In this document: positions 1 to 8,234 of the stretch, one piece after another
Position numbering within the stretch: position 1 is the stretch's first letter
Layout of the letters: each line of letters begins with the position of its first letter
Assembly: GCA_016937215.1 (NCBI GenBank)
Contig: JAFGWI010000119.1
Coordinates: forward strand, 1 to 63,375
Source of the DNA: Spirochaetales bacterium
Lineage (GTDB): Bacteria > Spirochaetota > Spirochaetia > SZUA-6 > JAFGRV01
Direction of reading: 5' to 3'
DNA length: 63,375 nucleotides
Made by a program: the position numbers and the translations under genes
The notes under the pieces: model-generated
Seen by the model: only the letters and a program-made list of their open reading frames with translations
Databases searched by the model: none
Told to the model about the DNA's origin: nothing

Positions 1-143
1 GGCATGGCTTGCCATTTTTTCAAAAATGGCAAGCCAAAGCGTTTTTTACCGGATTATTTCCGGTAAAAAACCTTCGGAGCGACAGCGTAGTGGCGTATAG
101 CCCGGCCTGAAGAAAGCCCCTGGGCTTATCAGGTAACGCCCAA
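1..143 (+). repeat. Multi-hairpin intergenic element, copy A (left end cut by window)
   Basis: First of seven related intergenic elements. Three hairpins are visible: positions 6-35 (stem GGCTTGCCAT), 42-70 (stem TTTTTTACCGG) and 106-133 (CCTGA plus AAGCCC pairing with GGGCTT and TCAGG). They are joined by linkers shared with other copies: AAAGCG, CCTTCGGAG, AGCCCGG and the closing AACGCCC. The expected opening GCGTTAGGG would lie just left of base 1. Stem sequences differ from every other copy while the linkers are kept. Confidence 0.75.
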
Positions 144-358
144 AAAGCATAGGAGCTAAACAAATACAATATTTTTTATTATAGGAAAGTTCGAGTTAAA
201 GAAATATCTGTCCTGGCAGATAAGGCAAAACTGGGTGACACATACCAATACTTGCTCTTATTAACTGTTAAGGTTCTTCACTTGACTTCGTCGCGTTCTG
301 AATAAAACCAAAAGACTTGCAGATTAATCTTGCAGAACTTTTGTGATTGAGGATTCCA
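144..358. other. Intergenic region before the response regulator
   Basis: AT-rich stretch with no supported gene. It holds a short direct repeat (CTTGCAGA twice, about 316-337). A TTGACT hexamer near 281 has no good -10 box at the right distance. The Shine-Dalgarno-like GAGGA at 349-353 belongs to the next gene. I see no terminator or riboswitch. Confidence 0.4.
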
Positions 359-796
359 TTGAATTTGGTAAAAATCGACAACATTGTTGTAGTAGAGGAT
401 AATCCTGACCATCTGGAATTGACCTGTAACGCGATTAAGGAAATTTGTCCCGACATTTTGGTTCTTGCTTTTACCAATGGCAAAGAAGCAGAAGAGTACC
501 TTTTTGGAAACATGGGCCCCTTAAAAAATCCCTTAAGAAAATTGCCAGATCTCATCCTGATTGATATGTTTATTCCACTTGTCCCTGGTATGGAGCTGCT
601 AAAATCAATCCGCACTTACAGAGAATATCAGACCGTTCCCGTGGTCATGTTCTCAGAACTCAATGGAGCCCGTGATATAGATAGAGTTATCAATTTAGGG
701 GGCAATGATTTTATCATCAAGCCTCATGACATGAATCATTTTACAGAAAAACTCAAGGCCTTGATGCGATACTGGGCTTATGTCAGCGACCTTTAA
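359..796 (+). CDS. Single-domain response regulator (CheY/Rcp1-like receiver)
   Basis: A receiver domain with no output domain, about 145 residues. The acidic pocket is the ED of VVVEDNPDH, the phospho-acceptor Asp lies in LPDLILIDMFIP (about residue 69), the conserved Ser/Thr position is VVMFSELNG, and the Lys is in DFIIKP. Receivers with an ED-N-P-D-H start are usually Rcp1-like and paired with a phytochrome-type or hybrid histidine kinase, but no kinase is adjacent here. I chose the TTG at 359 because GAGGA sits 5 bases upstream; a TTG at 347 would also keep the frame but has no ribosome site. Partner and output are unknown. It probably acts by protein-protein contact. Confidence 0.8.
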   Translation: MNLVKIDNIVVVEDNPDHLELTCNAIKEICPDILVLAFTNGKEAEEYLFGNMGPLKNPLRKLPDLILIDMFIPLVPGMELLKSIRTYREYQTVPVVMFSELNGARDIDRVINLGGNDFIIKPHDMNHFTEKLKALMRYWAYVSDL

Positions 797-849
797 ATGT
801 GACTAGACAGCAATTTTTATAAAAATAACCACCTATTTACAAATCTATC

Positions 850-878
850 TTGTTTCTTTACAGGTATCACAGTAGAAT
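850..878 (+). promoter_or_regulatory. Sigma-70-type promoter of rlmL
   Basis: TTGTTT at 850-855, a 17-base spacer and TAGAAT at 873-878. The predicted transcription start is about 885, only some 4 bases before the ATG at 889. The TTG at 850 is therefore better read as the -35 box than as a start codon. Confidence 0.55.
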
Positions 879-888
879 AGGCCCCATT

Positions 889-3042
889 ATGTCAGAAAAA
901 TACAACTTTTTAGTAACATGCCCTCCTTTTTGTGAGGATCTGCTTGGAGAAGACTGTCAAAAAGCCGGAATTTCTTCATTTAAAAAGGGGCCTGGCTTTT
1001 TAAGCGGAGCTGCTGATTATGCCTCACTGCTCAGAGTTATTTTCTATAGCCCCATTGCCGGTCGGGTTTATCTGAATATTCATCATTTCGCGGCCTCTGA
1101 TTATGATGAACTCTATCAAATGGCCCTTAATTTTCCCTGGGATGAGCAAATGAAGGTTGACCAAAGCTTTTCGATTTCTGTTCAAAGTAAACGGACAAGC
1201 AAAACCGATAATCGTTTTGCTGTTCAACGATTAAAGGACGGGCTTTGCGATTATTTTCGAAAAAAAACCACGCGACGACCTTCAGTAGATAGCGAACAAG
1301 CTGATGCGCCTTTTTATGTTTTTTGGGACGATAAAGAAGCCAGTCTTTACTACGATTTATCCGGCCAAAGCCTCCATCGCCGAGGTTATCGTGAAGCTCT
1401 GGGAAAGGCTGATCTAAAGGAAAATCTGGCAGCTGCCATTATCAGACGTTCAGGATGGTTGGACAAGTTCCAGGATTATCCATTAGCCGATCCTTTTTGC
1501 GGTTCCGGTACACTGGTAATCGAAGCATTGCTCATGGCCCTGGAAATACCTCCAGGCCCCTTACGGTCCTATTATGGATTCAAAGGCTGGAAACACCATG
1601 ATCAAGGTCTATGGGAACAGCTTTGCAATGAAAACAGTCTCAAAATCATGGAATCGAAAAAAATGCCATTGATCTGGGCCAGTGATGTGGATCCCAGAGC
1701 CATCCAGCTGGCCAGGCAAAACGCTGAAAAAGCGGGTGTTAGTTCCTATATCCATTTTCATCGAATCGATTTTTTTGAATTTCAGGTGGCCCGGCAAATT
1801 TCCAAACCCGGCTTTATGCTGATGAATGCCCCGTATGGGCAAAGGCTTGATATTGATGAGGATATGACCTCTTTTTATCATCTTTTGGGGCGCCAACTAA
1901 AAACACAATGGCACAATTGGAAAACAGGAATTTTGGCACCAAAAGAATTGACTCTTTCCATCGGTTTGAAGGCTGAAAAAAATTATCGATTTAACAATGG
2001 CACTATTGCTTGTCAGCTGGCATTATTCAACATCAATGATTCCAATCGTTTTAACCCCTTGATTACAAAACCGATACAAAACAAAACCAGAGTCGCATAC
2101 TTTGAGGATAACAATCAGGAGATGCTGATAAACAGATTAAAAAAGAACCATCGCATTTTGAAATCCTGGCTGAAACGGGAAAACATAAGCTCCTATAGGC
2201 TTTATGACGCGGATATTCCAGAATACAATGGGGCTATCGATATCTATGAGGGGAAATGGGTAGTAATACAGGAATACCAGGCGCCCAAGGAAATCCCCTT
2301 TGAAAAAGCCTTCACTCGATTAAAAACCATGGTTCAAGCTGTTGAAAAGGCCCTTGGTCTGGGAGGGCAATTTATTTACATCAAACAGCGGAGTCATCAA
2401 AAAGGCAGTCAACAATACAGAGCTCATTCCCATCTGGGCATATACCATACCATTGAGGAAGGTGGGCTAAAATTCTATGTCAATTTCATTGACTACCTCG
2501 ATACAGGCATCTTTCTGGATCATCGGCCGGTAAGGGGCTTGGTAAAAAAAATGTCCCAAGGAAAAAATCTGTTGAATCTTTTTTCGTATACCGGAACTGT
2601 AAGCTGTTATGCTCTATCAGGCAGTGCCCTGAGGGTTGTGAATGTCGATGCCAGTAAAAATTATCTCGCCTGGGCTGATGAAAATCTGAAACTCAATGGA
2701 TTTCATGAATCCTCATACCAGAATATCTGCTCCGACTGTTTTGAATATCTCAAGGATAACACTGAGAAATTTGATCTGGTTTTTTGTGATCCTCCTACAT
2801 TTTCCAACAGCAAATCCCGCCAGGGGCATTTTGATATTCAAAGGGATTATCCCGGATTGCTTCGTTTAATTAAAAAATCCCTCAAACCAGGTGGAGAAAT
2901 AATTTTCTCCTGCAATTACAGAGGCTTTAAACTGGATCCCGGGGAAATTCCCTTTGAAGAAATAAGGGAAATTACCAAACAAAGTATTCCAGAGGATTTT
3001 GAAAAAAATCCCAGGATCCATCAGGTCTGGATTTTTAAATAA
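889..3042 (+). CDS. rlmL: Bifunctional 23S rRNA (guanine) methyltransferase RlmL/RlmK
   Basis: Fusion methyltransferase of about 717 residues, close to the length of E. coli RlmKL, which makes m2G2445 and m7G2069 in 23S rRNA. The N-terminal part is a THUMP-type RNA-binding region. It is followed by the RlmL catalytic domain with SAM motif DPFCGSGTLVIEAL and the NAPYGQR active-site motif (the NPPYG box with Ala for the first Pro). The C-terminal RlmK half has SAM motif LLNLFSYTGTVSC and the FDLVFCDPPTFSNSK motif. The start at 889 (MSEKYNFLV) fits the family N-terminus and lies just after a consensus promoter. A hairpin directly after the stop may terminate the transcript. Single-gene unit. Confidence 0.93.
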   Translation: MSEKYNFLVTCPPFCEDLLGEDCQKAGISSFKKGPGFLSGAADYASLLRVIFYSPIAGRVYLNIHHFAASDYDELYQMALNFPWDEQMKVDQSFSISVQSKRTSKTDNRFAVQRLKDGLCDYFRKKTTRRPSVDSEQADAPFYVFWDDKEASLYYDLSGQSLHRRGYREALGKADLKENLAAAIIRRSGWLDKFQDYPLADPFCGSGTLVIEALLMALEIPPGPLRSYYGFKGWKHHDQGLWEQLCNENSLKIMESKKMPLIWASDVDPRAIQLARQNAEKAGVSSYIHFHRIDFFEFQVARQISKPGFMLMNAPYGQRLDIDEDMTSFYHLLGRQLKTQWHNWKTGILAPKELTLSIGLKAEKNYRFNNGTIACQLALFNINDSNRFNPLITKPIQNKTRVAYFEDNNQEMLINRLKKNHRILKSWLKRENISSYRLYDADIPEYNGAIDIYEGKWVVIQEYQAPKEIPFEKAFTRLKTMVQAVEKALGLGGQFIYIKQRSHQKGSQQYRAHSHLGIYHTIEEGGLKFYVNFIDYLDTGIFLDHRPVRGLVKKMSQGKNLLNLFSYTGTVSCYALSGSALRVVNVDASKNYLAWADENLKLNGFHESSYQNICSDCFEYLKDNTEKFDLVFCDPPTFSNSKSRQGHFDIQRDYPGLLRLIKKSLKPGGEIIFSCNYRGFKLDPGEIPFEEIREITKQSIPEDFEKNPRIHQVWIFK

Positions 3043-3076
3043 GGGTATTTACAAATACTCTTATTTATCGATTTTT
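3041..3076 (+). terminator. Probable terminator after rlmL
   Basis: Inverted repeat of about 10 bp beginning in the stop codon (AAGGGTATTT pairing with AAATACTCTT, with one G-T pair) and followed by T-rich sequence up to 3076. The loop is very tight, so the end pairs must open. Confidence 0.5.
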
Positions 3077-3372
3077 GAGTTTGTTGTAAAAACTCAATAT
3101 TCTGAATTATTGCCTAAAGCTCATATAAGAAATTATTATTTTCGTGCGGGTAGTGAGCTTCAAAGACCCAATAGGCAAGTTAAAATACTTAAAATCGTGG
3201 TCACCGAATCATTTCCGCAAAGACCTGTGAAAAAAAGAGGTTTCAATATTCACGGATAGGATTCATCCCTTTGAATAGCTACTTTCATAGGATAAGAGGC
3301 AGGCCGAGTCGATTGTTAAGATGAAAAGCCTGGTTTTTTGCTTGGTGGTAAGCGAAGAAAATAGCTGTACAC
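3077..3372. other. Intergenic region between rlmL and lepB (convergent)
   Basis: About 300 bases between two converging genes. An open frame at 2999-3259 has no ribosome site, overlaps the rlmL tail and resembles nothing I know, so I do not call it. An inverted repeat CTGGTTTT/AAAACCAG spans about 3332-3389 and reaches into the lepB end. Nothing else seen. Confidence 0.4.
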
Positions 3373-5091
3373 CTAGGGCAAAACCAGACCGATCCGGTTT
3401 ATAGGCCAAATCCTGGCCACTGCCATTCCCAATATTCTATTCTGGGGCAAAAGATAGGGGTTTAAGCGCACTGTTCTGGCCCAGGAATAGGAATCATCGG
3501 GATCAAGAGGAATGTAAACCGCTTCGTCACCATAGCGAAAGTCCAGAGAATTATATCGGTTATCACCCATCAGAAAATAGTGCTTTGCGGGAATAAACTC
3601 ATTTTCGCCTTTTGGAAAAGCGTTAAAATTACGAGTAAAATAATGACCAAGGTAATTTCCGTTAAATTGATTGAATTCCATGGCTGCCTTGAAATAGGAA
3701 TCCATCAGGCTTTTGTCCTCAGGAGAATGGATAATAGCCAGGCCCAATTCAAGCTGCCTGGCCACAAGATAATGAAAAAGGAAATTGGCTTTGCGTGAAG
3801 AAATTTCATAAAGGTTTAAAGTGCTCTCATCAGGCAAAACAGGGGCATTAGCCCAGATTTTTTTCCAGGTATTGCTGAAATTCATGTTAATATTAGAAAT
3901 AAACTCCTGTTGTTGCTGCTCTTTCAGCCCAAAAAAATCTTGTTGAATCCTCTTCCGGCTGGTTTCCCATAATTCATGCCACTTCAAAAGTGAGTAGGAG
4001 TTTTTAAATTGGTCAAAATACTCAAGGAGTTCACGATCCTCAGCTGAAAGCACAATATTGATATGTGAGTATTTTGAAGCATCTACTTCCAATAATGAAA
4101 AATCCGCGTCACCGCTTTTTTTAACATAGACCTTGTCATCCACCATCATAAGTTGGTCACCCGGAACCCCGATAATACGCTTTACAATATATTGAGGCTC
4201 AACCGAATTTTCACTTCGATTTATGTCCCACATTGAAAGGGTTGCCAAAAAAATAAAATTCTGAAGAATCTGCATGTAAAGGGGAGGCTTTTCATAACGG
4301 TGGGTTTGAAAAATCACCACATCACCGCGCTCAGGCTCCTTGATAATCGGCAATTGCCATGATGTCAAAGGAATAGTCGGACCAGATAAAGCCTTCAGCA
4401 CAAGCGGACGGTCGTTGAGTAAAAAAGTTGGAATCATCGAACCAGAAGGAATAATGTATAATTGAAAAACAAAATGATTGATCAATATTACCATAATAAT
4501 AGCCTGAAGCACAACATTGGCATTATCGAGTAAAAAGTGGAGAGGGCTTTTCTTTGCTTTTGTCCCGAGCCTTTTTTTTGAATCCTCCTCTGAAACAGGC
4601 TCATCATTTTTTCCCGATTCAATTGGAATCATGGGTTGAAGCGTTTCAACATGGCATTGTTTAATTATGGTTTTATTAATCAACATTAAATACAAAGCCA
4701 AGGGAAACAAACATAAAATAGAGCTATTGATCCATAAAAAAAGAGCCTGAGTTTCAGACACTAAACCTTGCTGCTCCCAGGACAAACGGGGAAGACAAGA
4801 AACCACATAAAGGCAAACCACCATATAACCCGTGTAGCTTCGAAGCGGCTGATAAAACCTTGAATTATCATTCATAAAAAATTGAACAAAAAACCAGATG
4901 TTCATTCCCAGGAGAATTACCTTGAACAACCAGGTAAAAAGAAGATAGCCATTCATTTCTGTCACACCTTCAAGAAAGGCGGATAAAACCAAATCCAAGC
5001 ACCAGAGTAACATCAAGATCATCATCGCTTTTTTGGCAGCAGGCTGGCCGGAACCAGAGATTTTCCTATAAATATCATTTATCGTGATCAT
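3373..5091 (-). CDS. lepB: Signal peptidase I with N-terminal membrane region and large insertion
   Basis: Removes signal peptides from exported proteins at the cytoplasmic membrane. It has 572 residues, much longer than most bacterial LepB proteins. Residues 1-145 hold about four hydrophobic segments, 155-182 are charged, and 190-212 form the membrane anchor before the catalytic part. The Ser-Lys dyad is visible as PSGSM (Ser218) and YIVKRIIGVPGD (Lys304). The family box GDNRYNSLDFR lies at 509-519. Between the last two boxes is an insertion of roughly 170 residues (about 325-495), rich in Gln, Glu and aromatics, of unknown role. The promoter lies directly against the ATG, so the mRNA looks leaderless and no ribosome site is present. 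Divergent from mutT across repeat copy B. Confidence 0.92.
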   Translation of the reverse strand: MITINDIYRKISGSGQPAAKKAMMILMLLWCLDLVLSAFLEGVTEMNGYLLFTWLFKVILLGMNIWFFVQFFMNDNSRFYQPLRSYTGYMVVCLYVVSCLPRLSWEQQGLVSETQALFLWINSSILCLFPLALYLMLINKTIIKQCHVETLQPMIPIESGKNDEPVSEEDSKKRLGTKAKKSPLHFLLDNANVVLQAIIMVILINHFVFQLYIIPSGSMIPTFLLNDRPLVLKALSGPTIPLTSWQLPIIKEPERGDVVIFQTHRYEKPPLYMQILQNFIFLATLSMWDINRSENSVEPQYIVKRIIGVPGDQLMMVDDKVYVKKSGDADFSLLEVDASKYSHINIVLSAEDRELLEYFDQFKNSYSLLKWHELWETSRKRIQQDFFGLKEQQQQEFISNINMNFSNTWKKIWANAPVLPDESTLNLYEISSRKANFLFHYLVARQLELGLAIIHSPEDKSLMDSYFKAAMEFNQFNGNYLGHYFTRNFNAFPKGENEFIPAKHYFLMGDNRYNSLDFRYGDEAVYIPLDPDDSYSWARTVRLNPYLLPQNRILGMAVARIWPINRIGLVLP

Positions 5092-5097
5092 TGTGCT

Positions 5098-5126
5098 ACT
5101 ATAAAAGGTAATTGAAAAGGGGTCAA
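5098..5126 (-). promoter_or_regulatory. Sigma-70-type promoter of lepB, leaderless
   Basis: On the minus strand: TTGACC (5126-5121), a 17-base spacer and TATAGT (5103-5098). Only six bases separate the -10 box from the lepB ATG (5091-5089), so the transcript should begin at or beside the A of the start codon. Confidence 0.7.
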
Positions 5127-5182
5127 GCTTGGATATTCAGGATTTTTAAAACAACAAAGGGTGTTTTTCAGCTTCTTGTTTT

Positions 5183-5322
5183 GGGTGTTGCCTGACTTCG
5201 CTTCGCTGTGTCAGGCCGGGCTTTACGCGGTTCCAAAGCTTTTGGCGCGGAATTATCGCGCCAAAAGGCTTCTGAAATCGGTTTTTGAAAAAACCGATTT
5301 CAGCCGCTCCAATCCCTAACAC
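5183..5322 (-). repeat. Multi-hairpin intergenic element, copy B
   Basis: Read on the minus strand it opens with GTGTTAGGGATTGGAGC and ends with CAGGCAACACCC. Three hairpins are visible: a stem starting CTGAAATCGG, a stem CTTTTGGCGCG and a stem GCCTGAC/GTCAGGC. The terminal GTGTT pairs with AACAC; copies C-F have GCGTT with AACGC, a compensatory change. It lies between the divergent lepB and mutT promoters without overlapping either. Confidence 0.8.
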
Positions 5323-5348
5323 GTCGATTCCTTGGCCACAGGTAAAAC

Positions 5349-5377
5349 TTGACAAAAACAATAGGCTTCTCTAAAAT
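5349..5377 (+). promoter_or_regulatory. Consensus sigma-70-type promoter of mutT, leaderless
   Basis: TTGACA at 5349-5354, a 17-base spacer and TAAAAT at 5372-5377. The ATG of mutT is at 5383, five bases after the -10 box, so the mRNA should start on the first codon. Confidence 0.75.
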
Positions 5378-5382
5378 GCATT

Positions 5383-5760
5383 ATGCATCAATCAACAGCA
5401 GCCATCATGGAAAAACAAGGCCTTGTTCTTATAGCCAAACGAAAACCCGGCGGAGTTCTTGGTGAAAAATGGGAATTTCCCGGAGGCAAGGTGGAACCAG
5501 GAGAAACACCCCAAAAAGCCTTAACACGGGAGCTTTTGGAGGAATTTGAAATCAGAGTCACCATAGGCAAGTGTCTGGCAAGCCATAGCTTTACCAATCG
5601 TGATAAAGAGTATCAGCTTCTTGCCTATGAGGCTTTTCATTTATCAGGTGATTTTGTGCTTCATGAACACAGTGAAATCAAATGGGTAAACCCAAAGGAA
5701 ATCGGTTTATATGACTTGGCTTCTTCAGACAAGGGGCTTTTATCAAAACTGAATTTATAA
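5383..5760 (+). CDS. mutT: MutT-type Nudix hydrolase (probable 8-oxo-dGTP diphosphatase)
   Basis: Small Nudix enzyme (125 residues) that probably cleans oxidised guanine nucleotides from the pool. The Nudix box is at about residues 34-56: GGKVEPGET, then REL and LEEFEI. The usual Gly near the end of the box is Phe here (EEFEI instead of EEXGU); the metal-binding REUxEE glutamates are kept. The strand before the box (STAAIMEKQGLVLIAKRK) is needed for the fold, which supports the ATG at 5383 despite the lack of a ribosome site; the promoter places the transcript start on that ATG. A related (d)NTP pyrophosphatase function is possible. Confidence 0.87.
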   Translation: MHQSTAAIMEKQGLVLIAKRKPGGVLGEKWEFPGGKVEPGETPQKALTRELLEEFEIRVTIGKCLASHSFTNRDKEYQLLAYEAFHLSGDFVLHEHSEIKWVNPKEIGLYDLASSDKGLLSKLNL

Positions 5761-5849
5761 TTTTCTGGACCATGGCAGCTTAATCTCTTTCTGATGTTTT
5801 TTGTTTGTGAAAAATAAATCATTTCCGGGAATAGACTCTTTTGTTGCTG

Positions 5850-6485
5850 TTATTGGCGAATATGACTCAACATTGTTTTTGAAAAAAGTTTCAGGAATCT
5901 GGATTTTTGTATGACCTTGACATTTTCAAAGCGAATCCCTGACTGCCTTAAACCCTTTGAATTGGCTTTTTGCCAAACCACAACACCTTTGATCATCAAT
6001 TGATCTGTGGTGGAAATCGGTTTTATCAAATATATAGGCTGATTAATTTTAATATGCCGGGTTGTATATAAACATAAGCCCGTATTATTGAAATTCTTGA
6101 TCATCCCGTTCATTAAGGGAGAAAACTGAATGGTTTTTATACTGTTGAATCGTGCTGAAGACCTTCGCTCTTCCTTGCCAAGTGGTTGCTGTTGTGACTC
6201 CACTTGTAAATTGTTGGGGGTCTGCTTATCGGTGAATTGAACAGCTATTTCGTAATACCCCTCTTCATGTGAAACACAGCGGGTTATGACCCCGAATCGG
6301 TGATGGTATTTTTTCTTGTCAGGTATTTTCACATAAAGTGGTGTTCCCTTTTCAAGTGGATGTCTGCTCTTGATCGCTATTCCCGAGTGGCTGACATTCC
6401 GGCTTGTGGCGATCTGGGTTTCGTAGTAATTTATCAAGCCCTTCAGATCGGATCGGTGGATCTTTCTGCGTTCAGCCATATTCAT
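5850..6485 (-). CDS. Tandem PilZ-domain protein (probable c-di-GMP receptor)
   Basis: About 211 residues with two PilZ-like units. The first has the c-di-GMP signature RKIHR (RxxxR) followed by NVSHSG (N/DxSxxG). The second has RSSAR followed by NFNNTG, where the Ser is replaced by Asn. The first unit should bind c-di-GMP by family rule; the second may bind weakly or only help fold or dimerise. No output domain is attached, so it probably acts by touching a partner such as the motility or envelope machinery. Start: on the minus strand AGGAG lies four bases before an ATG at 6485; the longer reading from 6500 would put the ribosome site inside the gene. Confidence 0.75.
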   Translation of the reverse strand: MNMAERRKIHRSDLKGLINYYETQIATSRNVSHSGIAIKSRHPLEKGTPLYVKIPDKKKYHHRFGVITRCVSHEEGYYEIAVQFTDKQTPNNLQVESQQQPLGKEERRSSARFNSIKTIQFSPLMNGMIKNFNNTGLCLYTTRHIKINQPIYLIKPISTTDQLMIKGVVVWQKANSKGLRQSGIRFENVKVIQKSRFLKLFSKTMLSHIRQ

Positions 6486-6722
6486 TATTCTCCTATTCAT
6501 TTTTTCTTTTATCGTTAGTTTTTATCGATCACTTAAATTTTTATAGTGATAATGGGAGACAAGAGGCATTTAGTGATATAACACAATTAAGCTGATTTTT
6601 TATACAAAAAAAATAATTTTTATTATAAATAATTCGGTGACTGTTCAGAAAGTCAAAATTTTTGAAATAACATCCATATATAATGGCTTTTTGTTAAAAT
6701 TGCAGTAAAAATCATAAAAATA
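6486..6722. other. Intergenic region between the PilZ gene and leuB
   Basis: Very AT-rich. It must hold the promoter of the minus-strand PilZ gene, but I see no clear hexamers. No open frame with a ribosome site. See the adjacent hairpin entry for 6723-6776. Confidence 0.35.
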
Positions 6723-6776
6723 TCCCACATTCCACACAAAAATCGCGATTACTAAAATGCACTGGGGAATGTGGGA
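6700..6776 (-). terminator. Long hairpin downstream of leuB, possible terminator or small RNA
   Basis: A perfect 11-bp inverted repeat, TCCCACATTCC (6723-6733) and GGAATGTGGGA (6766-6776), with a 32-base loop. On the minus strand it is followed by T-rich sequence down to about 6700, as expected for a terminator behind leuB. On the plus strand a short ACCCGATCGGGT plus T-run (6804-6823) follows, so a small plus-strand RNA of about 100 bases is also possible. Confidence 0.4.
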
Positions 6777-6825
6777 ATCAATTGTTAAATTTTGAGCTTA
6801 CAGACCCGATCGGGTGTTTTTTTGC

Positions 6826-7926
6826 CTATTCGGTTTTAACTAGATTTTCAATAACCTTGTCACCAAAAGAATCGGTCTTTAAGGTTTTTTCAGGCATATT
6901 AATCTTGGAAACCAAATCCTGTGTATGAAAACCCTGTTCAAGGGTGCGGATTAAGGCTTCCCAAATAGATCTGGCCTCTTGTTCCAATCCAAAAACCTTT
7001 TCACACAATAAAGCCATGCTGCCGATCATGGAGTAAGGATTGGCAATATTTTTGCCCCCAATATCCGGAGCAGAGCCGTGAGCTGCTTCCACGTAACTTT
7101 TTTCAGGACCAATACACGCTGATGGCATAAAACCCAGCGAACCGATTATACCGCCGGCCTGGTCTGATAAAATATCACCCTGCATGTTTTCAAGAAGCAT
7201 GACACCATTATACTGGGCCGGGTTAATAACTAACTGGTAAGCCACATTATCCACCAAAGCTGAACGATATTCAACATCAGGGTATTCCTTGGCAATTTCT
7301 TCCACAACGCGGTTCCAGAAGCGCGAGGTTGCTAACACATTGGCTTTATGCACATTTGTCATTGGTCCCTTCTTTTTGCGAGCTTCCTCAAAAGCGATGC
7401 GAGCCACACGTTCTACTTGCTGGCGTGTGTAAGTGGCATTGTCGCTGGAATGGCTATGATTGGTTTCATGGCTTTCGGTTTTTTCTCCAAAATAAATACC
7501 GCCCACCAGTTCTCTGATCATGAGAATATCAAGTCCCTTGGGTATGACCTCTTTTTTGAGCGGCGATAAGTTTATCAGTGAGCTTGGTAAAAAAACAGGC
7601 CGATAATTGGCAAAGGTATCGTAACGCTTTCTTAATCCCAGTATGCCTTCTTTTTCCGGACTATGTTCCATGGGAATTTTATTCATTTCCTCAACAGCCA
7701 GACCTGCCGGGCCTTTAATAATGGCATCAGAGTTATCGCACAATTTTATTGTTTCAGGGGGCAGGGAACTGCCTGTTTTAAAGTAAGCAGAGGCTCCGAA
7801 ATCGCAGTAATCATAGTGAAAAGTGTGACCATAAAGTTCGGCAATCCTGTCCAGGACCTTTATCCCTTCCCGGGTTATTTCAGGGCCTATCCCGTCGCCT
7901 GGCAGAACAGCTATATTTTTGTTCAT
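6826..7926 (-). CDS. leuB: 3-isopropylmalate dehydrogenase
   Basis: NAD-dependent oxidative decarboxylation of 3-isopropylmalate in leucine synthesis. It has 366 residues, the normal length. LeuB identity is supported by IRELVGGIYFGEK, the nucleotide-side motif GPEKSYVEAAHGSAPDIGGKNIANPYSMI and the metal-binding region VDNVAYQLV and GDILSDQAGG. The binding motif reads LLENMQGDILSD where most family members have NMFGD. It stands alone: leuA, leuC and leuD are not nearby. Minus-strand AGGAG before the ATG and a strong promoter (7970-7998) support the start. Isocitrate dehydrogenase is less likely because of the RELVGGIYFG motif. Confidence 0.9.
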   Translation of the reverse strand: MNKNIAVLPGDGIGPEITREGIKVLDRIAELYGHTFHYDYCDFGASAYFKTGSSLPPETIKLCDNSDAIIKGPAGLAVEEMNKIPMEHSPEKEGILGLRKRYDTFANYRPVFLPSSLINLSPLKKEVIPKGLDILMIRELVGGIYFGEKTESHETNHSHSSDNATYTRQQVERVARIAFEEARKKKGPMTNVHKANVLATSRFWNRVVEEIAKEYPDVEYRSALVDNVAYQLVINPAQYNGVMLLENMQGDILSDQAGGIIGSLGFMPSACIGPEKSYVEAAHGSAPDIGGKNIANPYSMIGSMALLCEKVFGLEQEARSIWEALIRTLEQGFHTQDLVSKINMPEKTLKTDSFGDKVIENLVKTE

Positions 7927-7969
7927 AATTTACTCCTTGTTTTTTCTTAATCAATACTAAAGAAACTTG

Positions 7970-7998
7970 AATATAAATTAATACAACTCCTTGGTCAA
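7970..7998 (-). promoter_or_regulatory. Sigma-70-type promoter of leuB
   Basis: On the minus strand: TTGACC (7998-7993), a 17-base spacer and TATATT (7975-7970). This gives a leader of about 35-40 bases containing the AGGAG ribosome site. No leucine-rich leader peptide or T-box is seen in so short a leader. Confidence 0.65.
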
Positions 7999-8234
7999 CA
8001 AAATTTTATCAAAATATTCGTCTACAGTAAACTTGGGCCCTTGAAATTTCAATGCTCAATCAATGCCGCTTAAAAAAACTGTAATACCAAAAGATTTTTG
8101 GCCAGAATAGAGTCATTTCAAAAATTTTGATGCTAAAAAGTATTTTATTGAACCAACATGAAAGTCCAAATAAGATGGGTAAATATACTTCACAAAAACT
8201 TCATTTTACATGATTGTTTTGTCTGGCAAAAATA
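7999..8234. other. Intergenic region between leuB and the PgsA-Vps62 gene
   Basis: Together with the leuB leader this makes about 308 bases without a gene. AT-rich, with short runs such as TTCAAAAATTTTGA near 8116. I see no terminator with a convincing stem, no gene and no repeat copy. Confidence 0.3.

Noticed and set aside
850-888. TTG at 850 as start of rlmL
   Set aside because: These bases form the -35 and spacer of a promoter that leads to the ATG at 889, and the extra 13 residues do not resemble the family N-terminus.
2999-3259. Open frame of 86 codons after rlmL
   Set aside because: It overlaps the rlmL tail, has no ribosome site and no recognisable family; the start of the intergenic part is better explained by a terminator hairpin.
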